Shown here: positions 1 through 7,148 of the stretch, one piece after another | Position numbering within the stretch: position 1 is the first letter of the stretch | Layout of the letters: each line of letters starts with the position of its first letter | Source of the DNA: Campylobacterales bacterium | GTDB taxonomy: Bacteria; Campylobacterota; Campylobacteria; Campylobacterales; Thiovulaceae | Direction: 5' to 3' | Assembly (NCBI GenBank): GCA_012963895.1 | Contig: DTUW01000067.1 | Span: 1 to 10,193 of the forward strand | DNA: 10,193 bases | Translations under genes and position numbers: made by a program | Notes under the pieces: generated by a model | What the model was told of the DNA's origin: nothing | Database searches by the model: none | Seen by the model: the letters and a program-made list of their open reading frames with translations, nothing else

Positions 1-1624
1 CTTCAAGTAGAACATGGTTGGAATCTACGATAATCTCTTTTGTTTCGCTGATATTGGCTTTCGATTCTCGGAGTTTTAGAGAAGTGTTTTTTGCATTTTC
101 AGCAATAGCATTTATCGTAGTGTTTTCTACTTTTATTCGTGAGGCGATAGTATTACTCAATTTATCCACATTTTCAGCTATCTCTATATTGTGGTCTGCT
201 AAATCTTTTACATCGTTTATAAGGTCTTGAATTCGAGCAATGAAGAAGTTGATATTTTCGCTTACCTCTCCAAACTCATCTTTTGAAAGAATATCGAGTC
301 TCTTAGTGAGGTCTCCTTCACCTCTGGAAATATTTTCAGTTGTATCCAAGATACTTTGGAGAGGGGCAGACATAAATTTATCGATAAAGAAAAATATCAT
401 AGCAGCAACTACAAGTAAAGAAATAAGACTAACAGATATTATTACCCTAATAATACCCTCAGCCTCTTCGGTCGCCTCTGATTTTGCAATTTCTCCAGCA
501 ATAGCCCATCGAGTTCCAAGAACATCAATAGGACTATATACAATAATAGTATCATTTCCGATATAGTTAGTATGCTCCCCAGTTCCACTCATTCCAGTAA
601 GAGCTTCTTTGATATATTCGTTTTCCATTTCATAAAGCAATATAGTAGTTCCACCCCGTTTCACAACTTTATCTCTAATCTGGTCTTTGAATCTCAATTC
701 AGTTCTGAGGCGATAATCTTGACCAACTATATATACCTCTTCTGTTGGACTATCTATTCCCTCTTTCAGAATATCACTAATTTTGCCCAGAGGAAGTTGG
801 AAAATTAGAGAACCTGCCACCTTTCCATTGATATATATAGGACTTGCAATAAATCCTGCTGGGGCATTGTAGGAAGGTTCATAGAAATCTATATCTTCAA
901 AGACCATCTCACCTTTTTTAAGTTTCAAACTCTTGAAATAGGCTCGACCAAGAGCCGACATCTTATATACATCTCTTCTTAAATTAGTTGCAAAATCCTT
1001 CTCTTTATATGTTGTGTAGACTATATCCCCCTCCGTATTTATAAGGAATATATCGTATAGGTCGAAATTAGCGAGGAGGGTATTAAAAGTGTCGTGATAT
1101 TTGTGATGAACTTTCATATATGAGACATCGCCATATTTAGAATCGAAAAGCAACTTATTTTTCTCTCCAATAGGGTTTGGGTTGTCTAAAATAAATAGCT
1201 TTTGAGCTATCTTTCCGTCGAGGTTTGAAGGCAGATATTGGTTAGTGAGTTTCCGGGCGGGAGCATCTTCAATATTGTAATTTACTTTGTCCAGATATTC
1301 CTTATCATAGTGTTCTATTAGCTTATTTTCCAACTCTTTTCTATCAACTTTCACCTCATCGGATAACTTATAAAAAGCTTTTGAAAAAGCGACAAGAGAT
1401 TCCTCAGCCAAATCACTACCTGCAACAGATTTCAATAGATTGCCGTAATCCTCTAATTTTTTATGGACAATATTTGCTTTGTCATTTACAAAAGTTAATA
1501 AATTCTTTTTTGTCTCTTCTACAAGAGCCTGATTGAAGTTCTGGACAGCTGACCAAGTTATAGCAAAAGTAGCTAAGACTATAAATAGCAGAGAAAGCCC
1601 AATAACCTTAGTTTTAACCGACAT
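1..1624 (-). CDS. Methyl-accepting chemotaxis protein with periplasmic double-Cache-like sensor (3' end cut by window edge)
   Basis: Inner-membrane chemoreceptor that senses a periplasmic ligand and signals through CheW/CheA. Reading the minus strand from ATG at 1624-1622 gives 541 codons with no stop before the left edge. Residues about 6-25 form a hydrophobic first membrane segment. Residues about 26-390 are periplasmic: the DIFLINTEGDIVYTT stretch (191-205) and the YNAPAGFIASPIY stretch (252-264) followed by GKVAGSLIFQLP resemble the membrane-distal Cache module, and EEVYIVGQDYRLRTE (295-309) with a later IVYSPIDVLGTRWAIAGEI (361-379) resemble the membrane-proximal module. Residues about 391-414 are the second membrane segment, followed by a HAMP domain (about 415-470, with GEGDLTKRLDI) and the start of a helical signalling domain. 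The conserved kinase-contact tip is not in the window. An AAAGGG ribosome site lies 7 bases before the start. Ligand unknown. MCP assignment is firm; the double-Cache reading is by pattern. Confidence 0.9.
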   Translation of the reverse strand, partial: MSVKTKVIGLSLLFIVLATFAITWSAVQNFNQALVEETKKNLLTFVNDKANIVHKKLEDYGNLLKSVAGSDLAEESLVAFSKAFYKLSDEVKVDRKELENKLIEHYDKEYLDKVNYNIEDAPARKLTNQYLPSNLDGKIAQKLFILDNPNPIGEKNKLLFDSKYGDVSYMKVHHKYHDTFNTLLANFDLYDIFLINTEGDIVYTTYKEKDFATNLRRDVYKMSALGRAYFKSLKLKKGEMVFEDIDFYEPSYNAPAGFIASPIYINGKVAGSLIFQLPLGKISDILKEGIDSPTEEVYIVGQDYRLRTELRFKDQIRDKVVKRGGTTILLYEMENEYIKEALTGMSGTGEHTNYIGNDTIIVYSPIDVLGTRWAIAGEIAKSEATEEAEGIIRVIISVSLISLLVVAAMIFFFIDKFMSAPLQSILDTTENISRGEGDLTKRLDILSKDEFGEVSENINFFIARIQDLINDVKDLADHNIEIAENVDKLSNTIASRIKVENTTINAIAENAKNTSLKLRESKANISETKEIIVDSNHVLLE

Positions 1625-1659
1625 ATAGAAACCCTTTCATTTTTGGAAAATTTGATTTA

Positions 1660-1665
1660 ATAATA
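1660..1665 (-). promoter_or_regulatory. Possible -10 element for the chemoreceptor gene
   Basis: TATTAT on the minus strand, in the context gaTATTATTAAATC, lies 35 bases upstream of the chemoreceptor ATG. No -35 hexamer is obvious, which is common for sigma-70 promoters in Campylobacterota. The region is AT-rich, so chance matches are likely. Confidence 0.3.
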
Positions 1666-1707
1666 TCACATATAGATAGGAAATTTTGAGCATGTATCAA
1701 TTTCAGA

Positions 1708-1738
1708 ATATAGCACATTTCGGATATAGCACATTTCG
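1708..1738. repeat. Tandem 15-bp direct repeat in the MCP/mdh intergenic region
   Basis: The 15-mer ATATAGCACATTTCG occurs at 1708-1722 and again, without mismatch, at 1724-1738, giving a 16-bp period. It lies about 60-90 bp upstream of the mdh start and about 84-114 bp upstream of the chemoreceptor start. It could be a pair of regulator half-sites, since 16 bp is about 1.5 helical turns, or a simple slippage duplication. The repeat itself is certain; a role is not. Confidence 0.85.
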
Positions 1739-1766
1739 AAAAATGGGATTTTAAACCAAAAACTAC

Positions 1767-1772
1767 TAAAAT
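1767..1772 (+). promoter_or_regulatory. Possible -10 element for the mdh-fum operon
   Basis: TAAAAT lies 27 bases before the mdh ATG, which would give a leader of roughly 20 nt that contains the ribosome site. No clear -35 is visible. Weak evidence because the region is AT-rich. Confidence 0.35.
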
Positions 1773-1787
1773 AGGAGACAAAATATA

Positions 1788-1794
1788 GAAGGAG
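1788..1794 (+). promoter_or_regulatory. Ribosome binding site that sets the mdh start at 1800
   Basis: The AGAAGGAG segment ends at 1794. It gives a normal 5-base spacing to ATG at 1800. The in-frame GTG at 1794 overlaps this site and so cannot be the start served by it. Confidence 0.7.
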
Positions 1795-1799
1795 TGCCT

Positions 1800-2762
1800 A
1801 TGAATCAAAACCATAGAGGTAAAAGGGTTGGAATAGTTGGAGCTGGAAATGTGGGTTCAACTGTTGCATATAGCTTAGCTGTTAGAGGGGTATGCCACGA
1901 GATAATATTAAGAGATAATAAGGTAGATGTGGCAAAAGGTAAAGCCCTTGATATGTCCCAAGCAGCCCAAGCAATTAGAAGCCATACAATTGTCAAAGTG
2001 GCTGAAACTATGGAGGAGTTGCGAGATTGTGATATAGTAGTTATTACTGCTGGTAGCCCGAGATTACCGGGAATGAGTAGAGATGATTTACTGCTTACCA
2101 ATGCAAAAATTATGAAAGAGGTTGTAACGGGGGTAAAAGAGTATTCCCCTAATGCAATAATTATTGTTGTCTCCAATCCTCTTGATGCTATGGTCTATGT
2201 GGCTGCAAAAGTTAGCGGATTTCCTACAAATAGAGTTATTGGAATGGCTGGTATTCTTGATAGTGCCAGAATGGCTCACTTTATCTATGAAGAGTTGGGA
2301 TATGGAGCTGGACAAATTCGGGCATCTGTAATGGGGGGACACGGAGATGACATGGTTCCTCTACCTCGATACTCAACAGTTGCAGGTGTTCCTTTAACTG
2401 ATGTGCTTCCACAGGAGAAGATTGATGCTATTGTTGAACGGACTAGAAACGGAGGGGCTGAAATCGTTTCTCTTTTGAAAAATGGTTCAGCCTACTATGC
2501 ACCTGCAAAAGCCACCGCTATTATGGTAGATGCTATTTTGAAAGATACTAAACAGATTCACCCTATCGCTGTAATGTTGCAAGGTGAATATGGATATAGC
2601 GATGTGGTTTCAGGAGTTCCAACTATGATAGGAGCTGGTGGAGCTGAAAAGATAATAGAGGTCTCTCTAAATGAGGTTGAAAAGGCTCAATTTGCAAAAT
2701 CGGTTGCATCTGTTCAGAAACTGATTGATACTCTACATAAAAATAACTTCTTTGATGAATAG
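1800..2762 (+). CDS. mdh: Malate dehydrogenase (NAD-dependent, LDH-like family)
   Basis: Cytoplasmic enzyme interconverting malate and oxaloacetate with NAD(H). The 320-residue product has the usual family length. The N-terminal Rossmann fold shows GAGNVG (14-19), with Asp39 at the end of the second strand, as expected for NAD rather than NADP. The substrate loop SPRLPGMSR (86-94) has Arg88 and Arg94; the Arg at the first position marks malate rather than lactate dehydrogenase, which has Gln there. VSNPLD (124-129), DSAR (154-157) with Arg157, and GGHGDDMVPL (179-188) with catalytic His181 complete the active site. ATG at 1800 is preferred over GTG at 1794 because of the ribosome site. First gene of a tight cluster: the fumarase alpha subunit begins 8 bp after the stop. 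The context suggests the C4 arm of an oxidative or reductive TCA cycle; direction cannot be read from sequence. Confidence 0.96.
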   Translation: MNQNHRGKRVGIVGAGNVGSTVAYSLAVRGVCHEIILRDNKVDVAKGKALDMSQAAQAIRSHTIVKVAETMEELRDCDIVVITAGSPRLPGMSRDDLLLTNAKIMKEVVTGVKEYSPNAIIIVVSNPLDAMVYVAAKVSGFPTNRVIGMAGILDSARMAHFIYEELGYGAGQIRASVMGGHGDDMVPLPRYSTVAGVPLTDVLPQEKIDAIVERTRNGGAEIVSLLKNGSAYYAPAKATAIMVDAILKDTKQIHPIAVMLQGEYGYSDVVSGVPTMIGAGGAEKIIEVSLNEVEKAQFAKSVASVQKLIDTLHKNNFFDE

Positions 2763-2770
2763 GAAATTAG

Positions 2771-3622
2771 ATGAGATATATTCCATATGATGAGGTGGTC
2801 AAGGCGGTAAAAAATTTGATAGCTTACTCAGCAAGTAACCTCCCGCCAGATGCTATTGATGCACTGAAAAAGGCTATTGAAAAAGAGAAATCGCCAGTAA
2901 GTCGTGAAGTGCTTAAACAGATTTTGGAAAATGCCGACATAGCCTCCTCTGAAACTCGCCCACTATGTCAAGATACAGGATTGGCTGTCTTCTTTGTTAA
3001 AGTTGGAGAAGATGTCAAGATAGAGGGGGGAACTCTAAAAGGGGCTATCAATCAAGGAACAGAGGAAGCATATAGAGAAAACTATCTAAGAGCTTCAACA
3101 TGCGAACCATTTTCACGGGCTAATTTGAAAGATAAGATTGGATATAACCTACCAGCTATTATCCATTTCGATTTAGTTGAAGGAGATAAGATAGAAATCG
3201 AATATGCAGCTAAGGGGGGTGGCTCCGAAAATGTGAGCCGGGCTACTGTTCTACCTCCTGCAAGTGGAAAAGAGGGAATTATCCAATTTGTCAAAGAGGT
3301 TGTATCCAATGGAGGGGGTAACCCTTGTCCTCCTCTCACTGTTGGAGTTGGAATTGGTGGAACTTTCGAAAAGTCAGCTATATCCAGCAAACATGCACTA
3401 TTTAGGGATATTGGTTCTAAAAATCCAGACCCTGAATTGGCAGAACTTGAAGCTATCCTATTGGAAGAGTTGAATAAACTTGGAATAGGTGCTATGGGCA
3501 TGGGTGGAACTCAAACGGTCTTAGCAGTCCATATTGAGGCTAACCCTTGTCATATCGCCTCTCTACCTGTATCGGTAAATATTCAGTGCCATAGTTCCAG
3601 ACACTCACATATCACTATATAA
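2771..3622 (+). CDS. Fumarate hydratase class I, alpha subunit (iron-sulfur, TtdA-like)
   Basis: Catalytic iron-sulfur subunit of the two-subunit class I hydro-lyase that interconverts fumarate and malate. The 283-residue protein corresponds to the N-terminal domain of single-chain class I fumarases. Three conserved cysteines that match the [4Fe-4S] ligands of the family are present: Cys66 in RPLCQDTG, Cys186 in GGGNPCPP, and Cys273 near the C-terminus in NIQCHSSRH. GVGIGGTFEKSA (192-203) and MGMGGTQTVLAVHIE (242-256) are further family blocks. The AGGA ribosome site lies 6 bases before ATG. The gene sits between mdh and the beta subunit, which makes fumarase much more likely than the related L(+)-tartrate dehydratase, although the two families cannot be fully separated by eye. 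Such clusters are typically oxygen-labile, which fits a microaerobic or anaerobic lifestyle. Confidence 0.93.
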   Translation: MRYIPYDEVVKAVKNLIAYSASNLPPDAIDALKKAIEKEKSPVSREVLKQILENADIASSETRPLCQDTGLAVFFVKVGEDVKIEGGTLKGAINQGTEEAYRENYLRASTCEPFSRANLKDKIGYNLPAIIHFDLVEGDKIEIEYAAKGGGSENVSRATVLPPASGKEGIIQFVKEVVSNGGGNPCPPLTVGVGIGGTFEKSAISSKHALFRDIGSKNPDPELAELEAILLEELNKLGIGAMGMGGTQTVLAVHIEANPCHIASLPVSVNIQCHSSRHSHITI

Positions 3623-3631
3623 AGGTTCAAC

Positions 3632-4189
3632 ATGGGAAATAGTTACCATCTCACTACTCCTCTATCTAACGATGAGGTTGAGAAACTTAAAGCGGGGGAT
3701 ATTGTCTATTTTACAGGTGTTCTATATACTGCTCGTGATGCAGCCCATAAAAGATTGGTAGAACTTTTGGAGAAGGGGGAGGAACTCCCTTTTCCACTTG
3801 AAGGGGCTGTTATCTATTTCGTAGGTCCTACCCCTCCAAAACCGGGCGAACCTATCGGGAGTGCAGGACCTACCACAAGCTACCGAATGGATAGCTATTC
3901 TCCAACCCTGATAAAACACGGCTTAAAAGGTATGATAGGAAAAGGTAAGAGAAACCAAGCCGTTAAAGATGCTTGTGTTCAACACAAAGCTATCTACTTT
4001 GGAGCCACAGGAGGGGCTGGGGCATTGCTTGGAAAGAGGGTAAAGAGTTCCGAGATTATCGCCTATCCTGAACTGGGTCCAGAAGCAATTAGAAAATTAG
4101 AAGTTGAAAACTTTCCTGTTACTGTAATAAATGACACCTATGGAAACGACCTATATCAACAAGGGCGAGAACTTTACGAAATTAAATAG
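3632..4189 (+). CDS. Fumarate hydratase class I, beta subunit (TtdB-like)
   Basis: Partner of the alpha subunit just upstream; together they form the fumarate/malate hydratase. The 185-residue protein corresponds to the C-terminal domain of single-chain class I fumarases. Family blocks seen: LKAGDIVYFTGVLYTARDAAHKR (19-41, quoted in part: TARDAAHKR at 33-41), FVGPTPPKPG (63-72), GSAGPTTSYRMDSY (76-89), MIGKGKR (101-107), GGAGALLGKRV (127-137) and ELGPEAIRKLEVENFPV (147-163). The AAAGG ribosome site at 3621-3625 overlaps the alpha-subunit stop codon and lies 6 bases before ATG, so the two subunits are probably translated together in balanced amounts. It is the last gene of the mdh-fum cluster: a 108-bp gap follows before icd. 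Confidence 0.93.
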   Translation: MGNSYHLTTPLSNDEVEKLKAGDIVYFTGVLYTARDAAHKRLVELLEKGEELPFPLEGAVIYFVGPTPPKPGEPIGSAGPTTSYRMDSYSPTLIKHGLKGMIGKGKRNQAVKDACVQHKAIYFGATGGAGALLGKRVKSSEIIAYPELGPEAIRKLEVENFPVTVINDTYGNDLYQQGRELYEIK

Positions 4190-4202
4190 GTGTCGAAATT
4201 AC

Positions 4203-4232
4203 TCACATATTGGGAAGTTTTGTGAATATTTT
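4203..4232 (+). terminator. Possible weak terminator after the fumarase genes
   Basis: TCACA (4203-4207) can pair with TGTGA (4221-4225), followed by ATATTTTTC with a short T-run. The stem is only 5 bp and the loop is 13 bases, so termination would be inefficient at best and some readthrough into icd is plausible. Confidence 0.25.
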
Positions 4233-4256
4233 TCATAGAAAAACCATTTTTTCAAT

Positions 4257-4262
4257 TAGAAT
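4257..4262 (+). promoter_or_regulatory. Possible -10 element for icd
   Basis: TAGAAT lies 35 bases before the icd ATG and is preceded by T-rich stretches (4227-4233 and 4247-4252), the arrangement often seen in Campylobacterota in place of a -35 hexamer. An AT-only style hairpin, GAAAAA (4238-4243) against TTTTTC (4248-4253), lies just upstream. The 108-bp gap after the fumarase genes supports a separate promoter here. Confidence 0.35.
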
Positions 4263-4297
4263 ATCACTACTATCCAAAATCTCATAAAAGGATATAG

Positions 4298-6472
4298 ATG
4301 TCAAACAAAATAGTTTGGACAAAAATTGACGAAGCTCCGGCTTTGGCAACCTATTCACTTCTACCGATTGTAAAGGCTTTCACCAAAGAGGGTGGAGTTG
4401 AAATCGAACTTAGCGATATATCTCTTGCGGGTAGAGTTTTAGCTAGTCAAGGTTTAGCTGATGATAACTTAGCAAAGCTTGGGGAACTAGTTCTAAAACC
4501 AGAAGCAAATATCATCAAGCTACCTAATATCTCAGCTTCTGTTAGCCAACTTAAAGATTGTATAGCAGAGCTTCAAGGGCAGGGATACAAAATCCCAAAT
4601 TATCCAGAATTTCCTCAAAATGAAGAAGAGGAAAAGATAAAAGCTAAATATGATGTCTGTCTTGGTTCTGCTGTAAATCCTGTTTTAAGAGAGGGGAATT
4701 CAGATAGACGGTCTGCAAAAGTTGTTAAAGAGTTTGCTAAGAAAAATCCTCACCGATTGAAACCTGTTCCAGAAAATCCAAAAGCTTATGTCGCTCATAT
4801 GGGTGGAGATGGAGATTTCTACGGAAATGAGCAATCTATCACCTGTTCCAAAGATGCAACAGTTGAAATAAAACTCAACGGAAAAACTCTAAAAACTATT
4901 CAAGCTGAAAAAGATGAGGTTTTAGATGGAACTTTTATGTCCATTGCAAAACTTCGCGACTTCTATCGTAAAACTGTCGAAGATGCAAAAGAGAAAGGGC
5001 TAATTTGGTCTCTCCATCTTAAAGCTACTATGATGAAGGTTTCAGACCCTATTATGTTTGGACACGGATTTGAAATCTTCTTTGAAGATGTATTCAAAAA
5101 ATATAGAGATGTTTTCGATGAGGTCGGAGTAAATCCAAATTTTGGAATGAATGACCTTGAAAAGAAAATTGCTGGACACCCAAAAGAGGCGGAAATAAAA
5201 GAGGCTTTCAAAAAAGCAGTTGAAAGCGATTCGCCAAAAATAGCGATGGTCGATTCTGACCAAGGAAAAACCAATTTCAATGCTCCAAACGATATTATTA
5301 TAGATGCCTCTATGCCTGTTGTAGTTCGAGAGGGTGGAAAACATTGGGATAGAAATGGAGATGCTGGTGAAACTGTTGCAGTCATTCCAGACTCCACATA
5401 TGCAATGTTCCATGCTGAAATGGTAGAAGATATTAAGCGAAATGGTCAATTCGATGTCTCTACTATGGGAACTATGCAAAATGTTGGACTAATGGCTAAA
5501 AAGGCTGAGGAGTATGGTTCTCACCCAACCACTTTCGAACTACCAGAAGCTGGAACCGTGACAGTTGAGGCTGATGGAAAAGTTCTAATGTCTTTTGAGT
5601 GTGAAAAAGGCGATATTTGGAGAATGAGCCGAGTAAAAGATATTGCTGTTCGCGACTGGGTGAGATTGGCAGTAGAACGGGCGAGAATTGAAAACATTCC
5701 AGCAGTATTCTGGTTAGATGAGAAACGGGCTCACGATGCTCAACTTATCGCAAAAGTTAAAGAGTATCTTAAAGAACACGATACCGATGGGCTTGAAATC
5801 CACTTCATGAATGTTACAGATGCTACCCGATTTACAAATGAGCGAATTAGAAAAGGTTTGGACACTATCGCAGTTACAGGAAATGTATTGAGAGACCACC
5901 TAACCGACATGTATCCTATCCTCGAACTTGGAACATCTGCCAAAATGTTATCTATCGTTCCTCTACTTGCAGGGGGTGGATTGTTTGAAACTGGTGCCGG
6001 TGGTTCAGCTCCTAAACATGTTCAGCAGTTCCTAAGTTCTGGACATCTTAGATGGGACTCTCTCGGTGAGTTCTTAGCTCTTGCTGAATCTCTAAGATTC
6101 ATAAACTACAAAAATTCAAATGAAAAACTCTCAGCTATTATAGAAGCTCTCGATAAGGCTAACGGGGCTTACTTAGAGAACAATAAAGCTCCATCTAGAA
6201 AAGTTGGAGAACCTGATAATAAAGCCTCTCACTTCTATTTAGCTATGTATTGGGCTAAGGCTTTGGCTGAATCTGGTAATAGTGAATTGGCTGAAAAGTT
6301 CGCTCCTGTGGCTAAGGCTCTTGAAGAGAATGAAGAGAAAATCATCTCTGAACTTCTCGCATTTGAAGGAAGTGAGAAAGATATTGGCGGATATTTCCAC
6401 CCAAATGATGAACTGGCTGAAAAGGCTATGAGACCTAGCAAAACTCTAAACGATATTATCGATAATATCTAA
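4298..6472 (+). CDS. icd: Isocitrate dehydrogenase, NADP-dependent, monomeric type
   Basis: Cytoplasmic enzyme interconverting isocitrate and 2-oxoglutarate plus CO2 with NADP(H). The 724-residue length and sequence belong to the monomeric family (about 740 residues, as in Azotobacter and Corynebacterium), not the 45-kDa homodimeric family. Substrate-site blocks: REGNSDRRSA (131-140) with Ser135 and Arg137/138, KATMMKVSDPIMFGH (242-256) with Lys247, and VDSDQGKTNFNAPND (318-332) with Asp319/321. Later blocks RDHLTDMYPILELGTSAKML (532-551), GAGGSAPKHVQQ (566-577) with His574, HLRWDS (583-588) with Arg585 and SRKVGEPDNKASHFYLA (633-649) with Arg634 match the NADP-binding residues of the family. 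AAGGA at 4288-4292 precedes ATG by 5 bases. In Campylobacterota this enzyme may run in the carboxylating direction of the reductive TCA cycle, but the sequence does not show direction. Confidence 0.97.
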   Translation: MSNKIVWTKIDEAPALATYSLLPIVKAFTKEGGVEIELSDISLAGRVLASQGLADDNLAKLGELVLKPEANIIKLPNISASVSQLKDCIAELQGQGYKIPNYPEFPQNEEEEKIKAKYDVCLGSAVNPVLREGNSDRRSAKVVKEFAKKNPHRLKPVPENPKAYVAHMGGDGDFYGNEQSITCSKDATVEIKLNGKTLKTIQAEKDEVLDGTFMSIAKLRDFYRKTVEDAKEKGLIWSLHLKATMMKVSDPIMFGHGFEIFFEDVFKKYRDVFDEVGVNPNFGMNDLEKKIAGHPKEAEIKEAFKKAVESDSPKIAMVDSDQGKTNFNAPNDIIIDASMPVVVREGGKHWDRNGDAGETVAVIPDSTYAMFHAEMVEDIKRNGQFDVSTMGTMQNVGLMAKKAEEYGSHPTTFELPEAGTVTVEADGKVLMSFECEKGDIWRMSRVKDIAVRDWVRLAVERARIENIPAVFWLDEKRAHDAQLIAKVKEYLKEHDTDGLEIHFMNVTDATRFTNERIRKGLDTIAVTGNVLRDHLTDMYPILELGTSAKMLSIVPLLAGGGLFETGAGGSAPKHVQQFLSSGHLRWDSLGEFLALAESLRFINYKNSNEKLSAIIEALDKANGAYLENNKAPSRKVGEPDNKASHFYLAMYWAKALAESGNSELAEKFAPVAKALEENEEKIISELLAFEGSEKDIGGYFHPNDELAEKAMRPSKTLNDIIDNI

Positions 6473-6480
6473 TCCCCTTC

Positions 6481-6508
6481 ACTCCATTCCCTCTTTTTGG
6501 AATGGAGT
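6481..6508. terminator. Hairpin 1 of a convergent double terminator
   Basis: A perfect 10-bp inverted repeat, ACTCCATTCC (6481-6490) and GGAATGGAGT (6499-6508), encloses an 8-base loop CTCTTTTT. It begins 8 bp after the icd stop. There is no U-tract directly after the stem on either strand, so it may act as an mRNA 3'-end stabiliser or work together with the next hairpin. Confidence 0.7.
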
Positions 6509-6518
6509 TCCCCCTCCT

Positions 6519-6542
6519 ATCCGTTCCTCTATTGGAGCGGAT
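6519..6542. terminator. Hairpin 2 of a convergent double terminator
   Basis: ATCCGTTCC (6519-6527) pairs with GGAGCGGAT (6534-6542) over 9 positions with one G-T wobble and a 6-base loop. On the plus strand a T-rich stretch (TTGCTATTTTGTTTCTG) follows, so it is the better terminator for icd. For the minus-strand LOG gene, this hairpin begins 3 bp after the stop codon. Confidence 0.6.
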
Positions 6543-6545
6543 TTG

Positions 6546-7148
6546 CTATTTTGTTTCTGTTGCCACCTCATCGATACTATCTACTATTTGGAATAGTTCC
6601 AAATCCTCTTTTGAAATCATTCCATTACTTAGCAACGATTTTCGTAAAAACTCCACCATAGGATTGAAAAAGTTGGAATCATATAGAAATATCTTGACCC
6701 TCTCCATCTTTCCAGTTTGGACTAAGACTAAAAGAGTAAAAAGCTCGTCCAATGTTCCAAAACCGCCCGGAAAAACTACAAAGATTTTGGAATGTTTGAT
6801 AAGCATAAATTTACGAGTAAAAAACTTGTGAAAAGTATAGGAACGGGTTAGGTATGGATTGGGACTCTGCTCTCTCGGTAGTTCTATATTGAATCCTATC
6901 GATTCCCCTCCACTTTCAAAAGCTCCGCGGTTTGATGCCTCCATAATACCGGGACCGCCACCAGTAAGAACGACATATCCACTTTTGGAAAATCTTTCAG
7001 CTAACTTTTTAGCATCTTGATAATATTTGGAATTTTCGGCTATTCTGGCACTACCAAAGATAGTAACTATATTGGTGTATTTCTCTATCAGTTTATCACT
7101 CTCTACTATATCAGAGTGAATATGTTCTAAGTCATTTCTATCTATCAC
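6546..7148 (-). CDS. LOG-family protein (TIGR00730-type nucleotide 5'-monophosphate phosphoribohydrolase)
   Basis: Likely cytoplasmic Rossmann-fold enzyme that cleaves the N-glycosidic bond of nucleoside monophosphates to base and ribose 5-phosphate. Members were long annotated as lysine decarboxylases, which is wrong. With GTG at 7148-7146 the product has 200 residues, close to the family norm. Motifs: FGSAR (31-35), GGGPGIMEASNRGA (63-76), RKFMLIKHS (112-120) and the family signature PGGFGTLDE (127-135), with the catalytic Arg/Glu positions apparently retained. The start is chosen because GGAGGA lies 6 bases before GTG; a TTG at 7169 would give 7 extra residues but would use no ribosome site. 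The GTG shares one base with the uppP stop (TAGTG), so translation is probably coupled to uppP. True substrate unknown; cytokinin activation is a plant/actinobacterial role and should not be assumed. Confidence 0.9.
   Translation of the reverse strand: MIDRNDLEHIHSDIVESDKLIEKYTNIVTIFGSARIAENSKYYQDAKKLAERFSKSGYVVLTGGGPGIMEASNRGAFESGGESIGFNIELPREQSPNPYLTRSYTFHKFFTRKFMLIKHSKIFVVFPGGFGTLDELFTLLVLVQTGKMERVKIFLYDSNFFNPMVEFLRKSLLSNGMISKEDLELFQIVDSIDEVATETK

Noticed and set aside
18..808. Plus-strand open frames of 70-108 codons at 18-230, 240-566 and 572-808
   Set aside because: They lie antisense inside the continuous chemoreceptor frame, which has clear domains; their products are low-complexity and Ser/Ile-rich with no recognisable motif.
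1614..1814. Minus-strand frame of 66 codons spanning the MCP/mdh gap
   Set aside because: It starts inside mdh, crosses the direct repeat and ends over the chemoreceptor start; no ribosome site or similarity, so the region is better read as regulatory.
3082..3501. Minus-strand frame of 139 codons opposite the fumarase alpha subunit
   Set aside because: Shadow of a well-conserved coding region; composition reflects the opposite strand and no domain is visible.
4203..4225. TCACA...TGTGA considered as a CRP/FNR-type site before icd
   Set aside because: The half-sites are in the opposite order and 13 bases apart rather than TGTGA-N6-TCACA, so it does not fit the consensus.
4963..5479. Two overlapping minus-strand frames of about 145 codons (4963-5397 and 5042-5479)
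   Set aside because: Antisense to the conserved core of icd, in different frames that overlap each other, with no ribosome site or family resemblance.
6502..6831. Plus-strand frame of 109 codons after icd
   Set aside because: It runs through the terminator hairpins and then antisense to the LOG gene, whose motifs are intact.
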